DNA from: Nocardia sp. BMG111209
Lineage (GTDB): Bacteria; Actinomycetota; Actinomycetes; Mycobacteriales; Mycobacteriaceae
Length of the DNA: 64,000 bases
Direction: 5' to 3'
NCBI RefSeq assembly: GCF_000381925.1
Contig: NZ_KB907310.1
Coordinates: 704,840 to 768,839 of the forward strand
This document shows positions 25,690 to 34,060 of this stretch, in pieces; within the stretch, counting starts at the first letter, position 1, and each line of letters opens with the position of its first letter. The position numbers were made by a program, and so were the translations under genes. The notes beneath the pieces are model-generated. The model was not told where the DNA came from. It was given only the letters and a program-made list of their open reading frames with translations, and did no database searches.

Positions 25690-26187
25690 TCAGCCCGCCT
25701 TCGCGAGGGTGGTGGCGGCGATGTGTTGCAGGGCCGTGCACTGCGGGCCGGCGCCGGTCCCGGTGAACGTCCAGTCCACGAAGTCCTGCCCGCCCGAGTC
25801 GACCGCGAGTTCACAGGACGTGGGTCCGGACCAGGCGATCCCGGACCGGCCCGAGACCGTCACGGTGCTCGCCTGCCCGGTCACCTGGCCCCGGCGGTCC
25901 GCCAGCGAGCTGCCGCGGAACCATTCGAACACCACCCGGTAGTTCGGCCGATCGCCGGGCCCGGCCCATGCGCACCGCAACGGATTGGCCGAAATCTGTT
26001 CCAGCCCGGTGACTCCCAGCGCGCTGTCCAGATCGCCGGCGTCCTCGGATCCGCACAGTCCGATATCCATCGCCTCGGACGCAGCCGGGACCACGGTGGC
26101 GGATCCGGACGGTGACGTGCCCGCGGAACTCGCACACCCGGCGAGCCCGGCCGAGATCGCGGCAGCCGCCGCCACCTGCTTCCACAC
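25690..26187 (-). CDS. DUF3558 lipoprotein, copy 1 of a tandem pair
   Basis: A 165-residue lipoprotein. The GTG at 26187 gives a short signal peptide (VWKQVAAAAAISAGLAG then Cys18). The start is supported by TAGCCT on the minus strand 7 nt upstream, with no Shine-Dalgarno. An upstream in-frame start at 26235 would weaken the signal peptide. The mature domain has the same disulfide layout as its neighbour: IGLCGSEDAGDL, NPLRCAWAGPGDRPNYRVVF, PTSCELAVD and GPQCTALQHIA. Divergence between the copies is high, so they are not a recent duplication. Function unknown; cell-envelope location inferred. Confidence 0.8.
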   Translation of the reverse strand: MWKQVAAAAAISAGLAGCASSAGTSPSGSATVVPAASEAMDIGLCGSEDAGDLDSALGVTGLEQISANPLRCAWAGPGDRPNYRVVFEWFRGSSLADRRGQVTGQASTVTVSGRSGIAWSGPTSCELAVDSGGQDFVDWTFTGTGAGPQCTALQHIAATTLAKAG

Positions 26188-26194
26188 GTGCTCC

Positions 26195-26200
26195 AGGCTA
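26195..26200 (-). promoter_or_regulatory. -10-like box for leaderless DUF3558 operon
   Basis: Minus-strand TAGCCT, 7 nt before the GTG at 26187. It supports that start over the upstream alternative. Confidence 0.45.
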
Positions 26201-26335
26201 CGTGCCCGGCGATCCGTGATCCCGGGGGCCGCCACCGGTCGGTAGCGGCTCGCCGCCGGCGTCGGCTACCACCCCGGCACGGTGGCGCGGACCGCCGGTG
26301 CCGGATTTCTCCGGGCCGCGCGGGTGAACGGGTGC

Positions 26336-27748
26336 TCAGGCGGCGGTGAGTCCCGAGAGGTCCCGCGTCACAACGTAATTGCGGTCGGCGGTGGTGCCGA
26401 GGGTGTATTCGGGCTCCAGGCCGAGGTATTCGCCGCGGCTGCGGGTGCTCCAGCGTTTCGCGTTCTCGGTCCGCGTCTTGTAGAAGTTCAGCATGTAGCC
26501 GCCCTCGTACAGGCGCAGCGCGGCGTAACCGCCCGGGTACTCCTTCACGGCGCCGACCTCCAGGAAGTCGACCGGGATCGGCAGATCGGGGCGGGTGCGG
26601 CGGTTGCGGTGGCTGTGACCGGCGTGGTGCAGGAAGACCCCGGGGGCCGTCCGGTACAGCGACTGCACCGCGGCGGCGTCGGCGCGGTCCAGGATGAAAT
26701 CCATACCGCTCATGTTGGTGGCGCCGGATTCGCTGGTGACCGGGTGATGACCGTAGACGACGGTCGGGCGGTCGGGGTCGGCGGCGAGCAGGGTGCGCAG
26801 GCGGTCGAGCTGTTCGGGCTCGATACTGCCGCCGGCGATGTCCAGTTCGGTGGTGTCGAGACCGAGCAGGCGCAGCCCGCCCACCTTGTGCTCGGCCAGC
26901 ACGCCGCGCGCGGCGAATCGATCGCCCCAGCAATCATGATGGGCCGCATCGGTATTCGATGTGCAGGCGCGATAGTCGTCGCCGATGTGCGGGCGATCGT
27001 GGTTGCCGCGGACGGCGAACCAGTCCCGTCCGGCGGCGCCCCAGCCGTCCAGCCGCGATCGGACCGTGGCGACCTGTTCCGGCCTGGCCTCGGCGGTGAG
27101 ATCGCCGGCCACCAGCAGATGGTGGACCCCGCGGTCGGGCCGCCGCAGGTCGTCCAGCAGGGCGTCGAGCATGACCTCCGGGTACGGCGGCAGCCCGGTC
27201 TCCTGGCCGATGCCCGGCGGCAGGTTCTGCTTGATCAGCCCGGCCACCGTCTCGCCGATGTGCACGTCGTTGGACAGCGCGAGGGTGCGCAGATATCGGC
27301 CGGGCGGCGGCACCAGAGTGCTGACCACGCCGAGGGTTTCGGGGGTGCCGGGCCGCGCGGTCACCAGATTCGCGGCGGGCGCCGCGCGCACCCCGCCGGA
27401 GCGGGCCTCGAATCGGTAGGCGCGGCCCGGTTCCAGGCCCCGGATCTCGGCGTAGTGGTACGGCGTCGGCTCCGGATCGGAATGGACGAGACCCGGCGGG
27501 GCGGTCGAATCGGCCGGTGCCAGAGACACTTCCGTATCGGCCGCCACCGGCACGCCGTCGAAGGTGCGGGTGGTCCAGGTGAGGATCACCGTGGTGTCGG
27601 TGACGGTGACCACCTCGAGATCGGTGGCGACGACCGAACCCCGGGCGAGCGCCGGGCCGGTTCCGGTCAGCGACAGTACCGGCAGGGCCGCGGCGGTGGC
27701 CGCGAGTGCGCCGAGCATGCGGCGGCGGGTCGGTCCACAGCAGGTCAT
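26336..27748 (-). CDS. Tat-exported metallophosphoesterase
   Basis: A 470-residue protein. The N-terminus has twin arginines (PTRRRMLGALAATAAALPVL), a Tat signal ending near ALA at about 35. Residues about 40-135 form an FN3-like domain as in purple acid phosphatases. The calcineurin-like core follows with the metal ligands in order: SNDVHIGE, LLVAGDLT, FAVRGNHD, VVYGHHP and HHAGHSHRNRR. It should hydrolyse phosphate esters outside the cell, using two metal ions. No strong Shine-Dalgarno precedes ATG 27748. It diverges from the iron-type binding protein, so both could respond to phosphate or metal supply, but no operator is obvious. Confidence 0.85.
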   Translation of the reverse strand: MTCCGPTRRRMLGALAATAAALPVLSLTGTGPALARGSVVATDLEVVTVTDTTVILTWTTRTFDGVPVAADTEVSLAPADSTAPPGLVHSDPEPTPYHYAEIRGLEPGRAYRFEARSGGVRAAPAANLVTARPGTPETLGVVSTLVPPPGRYLRTLALSNDVHIGETVAGLIKQNLPPGIGQETGLPPYPEVMLDALLDDLRRPDRGVHHLLVAGDLTAEARPEQVATVRSRLDGWGAAGRDWFAVRGNHDRPHIGDDYRACTSNTDAAHHDCWGDRFAARGVLAEHKVGGLRLLGLDTTELDIAGGSIEPEQLDRLRTLLAADPDRPTVVYGHHPVTSESGATNMSGMDFILDRADAAAVQSLYRTAPGVFLHHAGHSHRNRRTRPDLPIPVDFLEVGAVKEYPGGYAALRLYEGGYMLNFYKTRTENAKRWSTRSRGEYLGLEPEYTLGTTADRNYVVTRDLSGLTAA

Positions 27749-27869
27749 GTCACAGATCCGTTCTCACTCCTGCGATCAAGGCTAGCTGCGGTCGGGGTTC
27801 ACCGGGTGGCACAGTACGTTGTCAGCCGAACCCGGTGATGCGGAAGCGGCTCGGAAGGACGGCGCGTCG

Positions 27870-28904
27870 GTGCGAGGAAAGATGACGGCCGCGGTGCTCG
27901 CGGCCCTGGCGGTGCTCGCGGCGACCACGGCGTGCGCGGGATCCGGCGGCGATCGGATCCTGGTCTACAGCGGTGAGCACGAGGCCCTGGCGCAGGCGTG
28001 GGCGCGGGCCTTCACCGCCGCCACCGGCATCACGGTCACGCTGCGCATCGGGGACGACACCGATCTCGGGAATCAGATCGTCTCGGAGGGGGCGGACTCG
28101 CCGGCCGACGTGTTCCTGGCCGCCGACGCCCCGGCGATCGCGCAGGTCGACCACGCGGGCCGGTTCGCCGGTCTGGACCGGGACACCCTCGCTCAGGTGC
28201 CCGAGGGATATCGGTCCGCCGACGGCACCTGGACCGGGACCGCCGCGCGCACCGCGGCTTTCGTCTACGACCCGGCGCGAGTGCCGGCCGACCGGCTGCC
28301 CGTCTCGCTGCTGGAGCTGGCGCAGCCGCAGTGGCGTGGCCGCTGGACCGCCGACACCGCCGGCGCCGACTTCCGGGAGGTGGTCGCCGCGGTGCTGGCA
28401 CAGCAGGGCGAGGAGGCCACCCGCGCCTGGTTGCAGGGGGTGAAGGCCGGGGTGGTCGTCGCGCAGAATCCCGGCGCGGCCATGGCGGGTGTGGACACCG
28501 GCCGATCCGACGGCGCGCTGGTCTTCGCCGATCACTGGTTCCGCGACCGGGCCGGCACCGACGCCACCGATCCCGATCGGTCCGCCGCCGCGGAACACAG
28601 CGGTCGCACCGCTCTGTACCGGTTCGAGTCGCCGGATCCCGGCGCGTTCGTCTCGATCTCCGGCGCCGGTGTGCTGAAATCGAGCCGGAACCGAACTGCC
28701 GCACAGCAATTCGTGCGCTTCGTGACCGGCCGGTCGGGTCAGCAACTGCTGGCGGATCCGGCCGCGCTGGAATATCCGGTGGCGGCGGACCTTCCGGCCG
28801 CTCCGGTGCTGCCGCCGCTGGATCCCCGTGCGCCCCGGGTGGATCCGGCCACCGTGGACGATGTCCGGGTCACCCGGTTGATATCCGAGGCGGGGTTGTC
28901 GTGA
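27870..28904 (+). CDS. Iron(III)-type ABC substrate-binding lipoprotein, orphan
   Basis: About 344 residues. After a signal peptide ending near ATTAC (Cys22 with the GTG start at 27870) comes a type-2 periplasmic binding fold. It begins ILVYSGEHEALAQAWARAFT, as in FbpA-like iron-binding proteins, and has SPADVFLAADAPAI and the ferric-protein-like SGAGVLKSSRN. The canonical double-tyrosine iron site is not evident at the usual C-terminal position. No permease or ATPase gene is adjacent, which is unusual. The lipobox is weak (Thr at -3). GTG 27870 has GGAAGGAC upstream; a TTG at 27819 would add 17 residues. It converges with the glycosyltransferase. Confidence 0.78.
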   Translation: MRGKMTAAVLAALAVLAATTACAGSGGDRILVYSGEHEALAQAWARAFTAATGITVTLRIGDDTDLGNQIVSEGADSPADVFLAADAPAIAQVDHAGRFAGLDRDTLAQVPEGYRSADGTWTGTAARTAAFVYDPARVPADRLPVSLLELAQPQWRGRWTADTAGADFREVVAAVLAQQGEEATRAWLQGVKAGVVVAQNPGAAMAGVDTGRSDGALVFADHWFRDRAGTDATDPDRSAAAEHSGRTALYRFESPDPGAFVSISGAGVLKSSRNRTAAQQFVRFVTGRSGQQLLADPAALEYPVAADLPAAPVLPPLDPRAPRVDPATVDDVRVTRLISEAGLS

Positions 28905-28911
28905 CGCCGGT

Positions 28912-30468
28912 TCAGATGCCCAGCGGCAGGGTCAACTGCCGCATGGCCGGCCACAGGACGGGCCAGGCCGCGGTCGGCCACCGGCAGGTGTGGATCGCGA
29001 CCTTGCGGTTCACCCCGGGATAGCCGAGCGGGTCGTCGAGCCGGCCGGACAGCGTCACGGTGTCGAACTGGTGCCGCAATGCCGGTGTGGCGCTGTCCAA
29101 TCCGATGTAGAGCACGGTGGTGGCGATGTCCGGGGGCGGGCCGAAGAAGCCGTAACCGCGATTGGGACTGTAGGTCGCGGGCAGGCCGTAGCGGCCGCCG
29201 AACTTCGCGAGTGCGCCTGCCTGCCAGTAGTTCTGGGCGACCAGGACGGTGTGGGCGCGCTCGTCGGCCGGCAGCGTGCGGTAGACCCCGGCGACGCCCG
29301 CGACCAGCTCCTGCCAGCCGGCCGGACCGTAGAGATCCGAGCGCAGCGCGAACTCGCCCGGCGAGGTGATCGGGTCGCGCGCCCACGACCGCGGCAGCGG
29401 CAGCGCCGCGAGCAGCGTCACGATGATCGCCAGTGAGCCCGCGACCGCGGTGAGCGTGCCGAGCCGGATCCAGCAGCGCCATCGGGTGTGGTCGAGGGCC
29501 GACAGGCCGACGGCCCCCGCGGCGAACACCGCGGGCATCAGCCCGCCGACGTAGTACGGCCGCCCGTGCCCGATCAGCACCACCGCGATCATCGACAGCG
29601 CGGTGACGAGTAGGAATCGGTAGGGCCGCAACGGTTCCCAGCGGAACAGCTGCCACAGCCCCCAGCCGCCGAGCAGTCCGCCGAGAAGCCCGGCCAGGCC
29701 GATGATCTGCGGCAGACAGGCCAGCGGCCCGCCGCCGGCGGCGTCCTGCTCGGCGCCGATCACCCGGCTCATCGCCAGTTCCGGCCAGCCGTGCGTGGCC
29801 TGCCACCAGATGTCGGGCGCGGCGCCGGCGGCGAACACCAGCGCGCCGAGCCAGTGGGCCCGGCGCATCAGCAGCGTGCGGGGCCCGGCCACCGCCAGTC
29901 CGGCGAGCAGACAGCACCAGGTCACCGGGACCAGCCATTTCACCTGGATATCGATCGCCGCGAGCAGCCCGGCCAGGATCAGCAGCCGGTCCCGGCGGGT
30001 GCGGATCCAGCGGATCAGTAACCAGACCGTCGCCGCCTGCAGGGTGGCGTCGAGGGAGAAGGTGCTCAATTGTGCCGCCTGGGTCAGCGCGAGCGGCGAG
30101 GTGGCGTAGGCGATTCCGGCGAGTAGCTGGGCGCGCGGACCGCCGCCGAATTCGTAGGCGATCGCCGCGCAGACGATCACGGCGAGCGCGGCCATGACGA
30201 TTCCCGGCATTCGCAGCGTCACGGCCGATCCCGGCGCGATCAGGTCCGCGAATCGGGCGAGCAGCGGTAGCAGCGCGCCTTGATCGGCGTAGGCGACGGC
30301 GGGCCGCGAGCCTGCCGCGATGAAGTACAACTCGTCGCCGAAGTAGTCGTAGCGCAGACCCGGAATGGTCAATATCACCGCGGTGAATACGGCCAGAACC
30401 GTGACGCCGATGCCGCCGAACCGCACGGGCGCGGCAATGGATCGGACGCGCGGCGCGGCGTCGGACAT
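28912..30468 (-). CDS. Membrane glycosyltransferase, GT39/ArnT-like (PMT_2)
   Basis: About 518 residues. The first extracytoplasmic loop has YDYFGDELYFIAAGSRPAVA, where the conserved Asp-Glu pair and the following region match polyprenol-phosphate-sugar-dependent transferases. About ten or more hydrophobic helices follow, and a soluble C-terminal domain of about 150 residues (from PITSPGEFALRSD) lies outside the membrane. The protein probably adds a sugar to a cell-envelope molecule. ATG 30468 is the only ATG near the N-terminus; a TTG at 30483 sits behind AGGGGGGA and is a real alternative. Convergent with the binding protein (7-nt gap). Confidence 0.83.
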   Translation of the reverse strand: MSDAAPRVRSIAAPVRFGGIGVTVLAVFTAVILTIPGLRYDYFGDELYFIAAGSRPAVAYADQGALLPLLARFADLIAPGSAVTLRMPGIVMAALAVIVCAAIAYEFGGGPRAQLLAGIAYATSPLALTQAAQLSTFSLDATLQAATVWLLIRWIRTRRDRLLILAGLLAAIDIQVKWLVPVTWCCLLAGLAVAGPRTLLMRRAHWLGALVFAAGAAPDIWWQATHGWPELAMSRVIGAEQDAAGGGPLACLPQIIGLAGLLGGLLGGWGLWQLFRWEPLRPYRFLLVTALSMIAVVLIGHGRPYYVGGLMPAVFAAGAVGLSALDHTRWRCWIRLGTLTAVAGSLAIIVTLLAALPLPRSWARDPITSPGEFALRSDLYGPAGWQELVAGVAGVYRTLPADERAHTVLVAQNYWQAGALAKFGGRYGLPATYSPNRGYGFFGPPPDIATTVLYIGLDSATPALRHQFDTVTLSGRLDDPLGYPGVNRKVAIHTCRWPTAAWPVLWPAMRQLTLPLGI

Positions 30469-30775
30469 GGTGACGAGAACCAATGTTCCCCCCTGAAACC
30501 CGGAATTGGTCAACCGGCGAGCGTATCCGAGGGACGCAGCCGGGTACCAGTACGTTTAAATGGGATTTATTTCACATTTTCCTCGGCATTTGCCGGCTCT
30601 GTTCCGGATCGTATCGGCTGAGCCGGCGGTAGCCCGAGCCCCCAGTTCGAGGGCTACCGCTGTCGCTCGACGAAAGGCCCGCGCGTGTCGTCCTGTCGTG
30701 TGGCACCGCGGGGAGGGCCTAGGGTGGGTGCCGTGCGAGGGCCGGGAGCGCCCTCACCCGACGGAGAGGAGCCCG
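30469..30775. other. Intergenic region upstream of the small lipoprotein
   Basis: It holds an AT-rich patch at about 30552-30598 (runs such as TTTAAATGGGATTTATTTCA), which stands out from this GC-rich region and probably contains promoters for the divergent genes. It also holds the inverted repeat at 30626-30660. No gene is seen. Confidence 0.45.
30626..30660. repeat. 10-bp perfect inverted repeat with 15-nt spacer
   Basis: GCGGTAGCCC and GGGCTACCGC. No U-tract follows. It lies about 116 nt upstream of the lipoprotein start. It could be an RNA hairpin in the leader or an operator. Confidence 0.4.
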
Positions 30776-31195
30776 GTGCGCCGCCCGCTGTTCATCGTGT
30801 CTCTACTGGCCTGTGCCGCAATGGCGATGCCGCTGACCGCGTGCTCGCACGCGGCCGACGATTCGGGGTCCGCCCGTGCGGCATCACCTCAGGAAGGCGC
30901 CGGTCCGGCCGCCGATGAAGGGATATTGAAGGTGCAGGCCACCACCGGCGCCGAGAAGTTCCCGGCCTCGGGACTCGGTGTCGGAGTGTCGAAATGCGAT
31001 TCCAGCGCGTCGCTGACGACCCTCACCACCGCGGGCCACGAGGGCGCCGCGACCCACAATCTGCCCGGGGGTTGCTACCAGGTGGCGGCCACGGGTGTGC
31101 CGTCCGGCTGCATGCTCGGCAGTCCGTCGCCGGTGAAAGTCGATGTCACACCGGGTAATACGAGTACCGCCAGCTTCCAGCTGAAGTGCGCCTGA
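30776..31195 (+). CDS. Small lipoprotein with a Cna-B/prealbumin-like mature domain
   Basis: A 139-residue protein. The signal peptide ends with LTAC (Cys23). The mature part starts with an acidic, Ala/Ser-rich tether (about 24-48), and the remaining ~90 residues read as a small beta sandwich: LKVQATTGAEKFPASGLGVG, HNLPGGCYQVAAT, SPVKVDVTPGNTSTASFQLK. Three further cysteines may form a disulfide. The GTG at 30776 follows CGGAGAGGA at 30762-30770. It is a single gene. The resemblance to prealbumin-like folds is by pattern only; the function is unknown. Confidence 0.72.
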   Translation: MRRPLFIVSLLACAAMAMPLTACSHAADDSGSARAASPQEGAGPAADEGILKVQATTGAEKFPASGLGVGVSKCDSSASLTTLTTAGHEGAATHNLPGGCYQVAATGVPSGCMLGSPSPVKVDVTPGNTSTASFQLKCA

Positions 31196-31277
31196 CCTGA
31201 GAACCCTTGTCGCCGGGCGGTTTCGGATTCCGTCCGGCGTCGGGTTGCGGATCATGCCGGGTCACCCGGCGGTTCGG

Positions 31278-32453
31278 TCAGCGCGCGTTCAGTTCGGCCA
31301 GGCGGAACGCCTGGGCCCGGCGTAGCGCCGGAACCCGGGCCGCGGTGCGAATCGCGGTGTTGCGCAATGCCCTTCCGGTCGTCGACCGGATGGTGGCGAG
31401 CCGGGTCATCCGGTCGGTGAAGGCGACCACGCCGAGCGCGATCGGGCGGCGGGTCCGCTCGTACTCGTCGAGCAGGGTCGCGGATTCGCCGCGCAGCACC
31501 CGGGCCAGTAGCGCGCCGAGGGCGGCGCCGTCCTGGATGCCGGTGTTCATGCCCTGGCCGCCGGCCGGGCTGTGCACATGGGCGGCATCGCCGGCCAGGA
31601 AGATCCGGCCCGCCCGGTAGTGGTCGGCGAGCCGGTGGTGGACCCGGAACCGGGAACTCCACATCACCTCGGTCACCGTGGCGCCCGAACCGGGACGGCA
31701 GTCGTCGATGATGTCCTGCACGGAATCGCGATCCGGATGTTCCGGCGGGGTGGCGGTCACGGTCGCCACCACGCGATAGCGGTCGCCGTGCTCGTCCGGT
31801 AGCGGCGCGACCACTGCCAGGCCCTGGGGCGCCAGGGTCAGGGTGGCCTCGGTGCGCGGGTCGGGCCAGCTCATCCGCACATCGGCGAGGACGAACGATT
31901 CGGCGTAACTGTCCCCGGTGAAGCCGATACCCGCCGCCTCCCGGGTATGGCTGTGCATCCCGTCCGCGCCGATCACGTAGTCCGCGCGGATCGTGCCGGG
32001 CGTGCCGTCGGCGTCGCGGTATTCGACGGTGACGGCACGGTCGTCCTGCGTGACTCCGGTGACCTCGCAATGCCGGTGCACCCGGCCGCCGGCCCGCTCG
32101 AGCCGCCGCAGCAGGACGGCCTCGGTGTCGTTCTGCCCGAGCATCACCGTGAACGGGAACGGTGTCGGGAGCCGGTCGAAGGAGAGCCGGGCCAGCACCC
32201 GATTGCCGTCGCGGAAGCTGAACCCGGGGACGACGAGACCCCGTTCGCACAGCTCCGCGGCGACGTCGTACGCGCTGAGCACCTCGAGGGTGCGGGCATG
32301 GATCACGCAGGCGCGGGAGGTGTTCTCCCCCTCGGCGAGGCGGTCCAGCAGGACGACCTCGACGCCGGCGTCGGCGAGGGCGATCGCGGCGGTGAGGCCG
32401 GTCGGCCCGGCCCCTGCGACGACGACGGATGCGGTGGCGGGAATGGTGCTCAC
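31278..32453 (-). CDS. FAD-dependent aromatic-type monooxygenase
   Basis: A 391-residue flavoprotein hydroxylase. The dinucleotide fold is at the N-terminus (VVVAGAGPTGLTAAIALADAG, then the Glu/Asp-ended strand VVLLDR). The central DG motif is seen as YVIGADGMHSHTREAAGIGF, and the second FAD motif as GDAAHVHSPAGGQGMNTGIQ. These group A enzymes hydroxylate phenols, polyketides or drugs using NAD(P)H and O2. GTG 32453 follows GAGGAG with 6-nt spacing. It diverges from a TetR gene, and both promoters contain copies of one operator. The C-terminal thioredoxin-like domain of some relatives is absent. Substrate unknown. Confidence 0.87.
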   Translation of the reverse strand: MSTIPATASVVVAGAGPTGLTAAIALADAGVEVVLLDRLAEGENTSRACVIHARTLEVLSAYDVAAELCERGLVVPGFSFRDGNRVLARLSFDRLPTPFPFTVMLGQNDTEAVLLRRLERAGGRVHRHCEVTGVTQDDRAVTVEYRDADGTPGTIRADYVIGADGMHSHTREAAGIGFTGDSYAESFVLADVRMSWPDPRTEATLTLAPQGLAVVAPLPDEHGDRYRVVATVTATPPEHPDRDSVQDIIDDCRPGSGATVTEVMWSSRFRVHHRLADHYRAGRIFLAGDAAHVHSPAGGQGMNTGIQDGAALGALLARVLRGESATLLDEYERTRRPIALGVVAFTDRMTRLATIRSTTGRALRNTAIRTAARVPALRRAQAFRLAELNAR

Positions 32454-32470
32454 GACGACTCCTCGGTTTT

Positions 32471-32500
32471 GCCAACATCTGTAGGCCAACGTTTGTTGAC
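32471..32500. promoter_or_regulatory. TetR operator copy A (monooxygenase side)
   Basis: A 30-bp element beginning GCCAACA and ending GTTGAC on the plus strand. It is repeated in inverted orientation at 32528-32557 with 25 of 30 positions identical. It covers the promoter region of the monooxygenase, whose ribosome binding site follows. Confidence 0.65.
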
Positions 32501-32527
32501 TTCACGGTAGAACGACCCGGGTGCAAT

Positions 32528-32557
32528 GTCAACGGATGTTGGCCTACAGTTGTTGGC
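32528..32557. promoter_or_regulatory. TetR operator copy B (regulator side)
   Basis: The inverted copy of the 30-bp element at 32471-32500, starting GTCAACGGATG and ending flush against the ATG at 32558. It contains TACAGT (32545-32550), the probable -10 box of the regulator gene, so binding would shut off the regulator's own promoter. Confidence 0.65.
32545..32550 (+). promoter_or_regulatory. -10 box for leaderless tetR-type gene
   Basis: TACAGT lies 7 nt before ATG 32558, inside operator copy B. There is no Shine-Dalgarno. Confidence 0.5.
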
Positions 32558-33154
32558 ATGAGCTCCGAACCGATCTCCCCGGCCGCCGAGTCGCCCGTGC
32601 GGCGGTCCGACGCCACCCGCGCCGCCATCCTCGAGGCGGCGCGGCGGCGGTTCGCCGAGGACGGGTACCGCAAGGCCACCATCCGGGCCATCGCCGCCGA
32701 CGCCGGCATCGATCCCTCGATGGTGATGCGCTACTACGGCAACAAGGAGGGGCTGTTCGCGGCCGCCGCCGATGTCGATCTGGCCATTCCGGATCTGGCG
32801 ACGGTCTCGCCGGAGACGTTGGGCGAGTTGGTGATCCGGCACTTCCTGACGCTGTGGGAGACGCCGCCGGGTGACGAGGTGCTGCAGACGCTGCTGCGGT
32901 CGGCGGTCACCGACGACGTCGTCGGCGACCGGGTCCGGCAGGTGTTCTCCGGACAGGTGATGCCCGCGGTGCTGCGGATCGGCGATCCGGCCGACGCCCC
33001 GCGCCGGGCGGGGCTCATGGTGACCCAGTTGCTCGGTATCTCGTTGTGCCGGTACGTATTGCGCATTCCGCCGGTGGTCGCGCTGACCACCGGGCAACTC
33101 GTGGCCGATGTCGCCCCGACCCTGCAGCGCTATCTGACCTCGACGCCGGTGTGA
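32558..33154 (+). CDS. TetR-family transcriptional regulator
   Basis: A 198-residue repressor. The N-terminal DNA-binding domain is complete at about 17-62: RSDATRAAILEAARRRFAED, KATIRAIAADAGIDPSMVMR and YYGNKEGLFAAAADV. The C-terminal ligand domain is AcrR-like and alpha-helical. The divergent monooxygenase and the two operator copies make that gene the likely target, with induction by the enzyme's substrate or a related drug. The ATG at 32558 abuts the operator, leaving no room for a ribosome binding site, which points to a leaderless mRNA. Confidence 0.9.
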   Translation: MSSEPISPAAESPVRRSDATRAAILEAARRRFAEDGYRKATIRAIAADAGIDPSMVMRYYGNKEGLFAAAADVDLAIPDLATVSPETLGELVIRHFLTLWETPPGDEVLQTLLRSAVTDDVVGDRVRQVFSGQVMPAVLRIGDPADAPRRAGLMVTQLLGISLCRYVLRIPPVVALTTGQLVADVAPTLQRYLTSTPV

Positions 33155-33188
33155 TCGGTTGCCGAATTACCGTGCACCGCAATGAGAT

Positions 33189-33980
33189 TCAGCGCGGGGC
33201 GAGGTACAGGGTCTGGGTGCCGCGGCCGATCGGCCCGCGCTCGTCGAACAGCCGCGATTCGGCCAGCCCGATTCCGGTGCGCTCCGGATAGGTGGTCGCG
33301 TCGAGGCACACCCATTCCCCGGCCGGTTCCCGGTGCAGCGTGACGGTGAGATCGGTGTTGATGAAAAGGTATCGGTCCCAATCGAGTACCGCGCTGACCC
33401 CGTTGCCCGAATCGGCCGCGGCCAGCGCGCGTTCCAGGGGGCTGGGCACCGTGCCCGCGACGATCGGATACCGCAGCCGGATCCAGCACACCGCGGGCCC
33501 GGCCGTCCGGAACGAGCCGGAGACGAAGCGGTAGTCGATGCCGGTGTGGAAGCCGATCGGCTGATCGGACGGGAATTGCGCACGCTCGGTGACCGTTTCG
33601 GGTCCGGGGTGCCCGCCGGCCGGTAGCGATTCGGCCGGCAGATCGAGTTCCGGCTCCGCCGTGCGCAGGCGCCAGGCGTGGGCCGTGAGCACCGGTCCAC
33701 GCTCGGAACTCAATGTGGCGGTGAGCAGTTCGACATTGCGGCCGGGGCGCAGCACGCGCGTCTCGGCGGTCAGCGGCGCGATCGGCACCGGACCGAGGAT
33801 CTCCACCGCCACGCGTCCGATCCGGAAGCCCTCCCGCGGCGCACAGCGCTCCAGCACATGTGCGAGCAGCGCCGACGGCGGCCCGGCGTGCTGTGCGTCC
33901 GGCGACCACGGTCCGCGCGTGAGTTCGGTCGATTCGAACCTGTTCGGATCCGCCGGATCCGGGAGGTAGAAAGCGTCCAT
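33189..33980 (-). CDS. TesB-like double hot-dog acyl-CoA thioesterase family protein
   Basis: A 263-residue protein with two hot-dog repeats. The first (about 15-110) contains the typical GPWSPDAQHAGPPSALLAHV helix and FRIGRVAVEILGPVPIAPLT. The second (about 140-263) contains FHTGIDYRFVSG and ends with LFDERGPIGRGTQTLYLAPR, a common TesB-like ending. Actinobacterial members of this thioesterase family are mostly uncharacterised. The gene stands alone between the TetR gene (convergent, 34-nt gap) and tRNA-Arg. Hydrolysis of acyl-CoA is inferred from fold only. Confidence 0.8.
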   Translation of the reverse strand: MDAFYLPDPADPNRFESTELTRGPWSPDAQHAGPPSALLAHVLERCAPREGFRIGRVAVEILGPVPIAPLTAETRVLRPGRNVELLTATLSSERGPVLTAHAWRLRTAEPELDLPAESLPAGGHPGPETVTERAQFPSDQPIGFHTGIDYRFVSGSFRTAGPAVCWIRLRYPIVAGTVPSPLERALAAADSGNGVSAVLDWDRYLFINTDLTVTLHREPAGEWVCLDATTYPERTGIGLAESRLFDERGPIGRGTQTLYLAPR

Positions 33981-34018
33981 AGTGCCCTCGAACCTACGGG
34001 AGCATCCGGACAGAAAAA

Positions 34019-34050
34019 TGGCCCGGGCCGATTTTCATCGGCCCGGGCCA
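34019..34050 (-). terminator. Intrinsic terminator of tRNA-Arg
   Basis: A perfect 14-bp stem (TGGCCCGGGCCGAT and its complement) with a 4-nt loop. On the minus strand it is followed by ATTTTTC, a proper U-tract. It begins 10 nt after the tRNA-Arg 3' end. Confidence 0.85.
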
Positions 34051-34060
34051 CTGTCACCTG

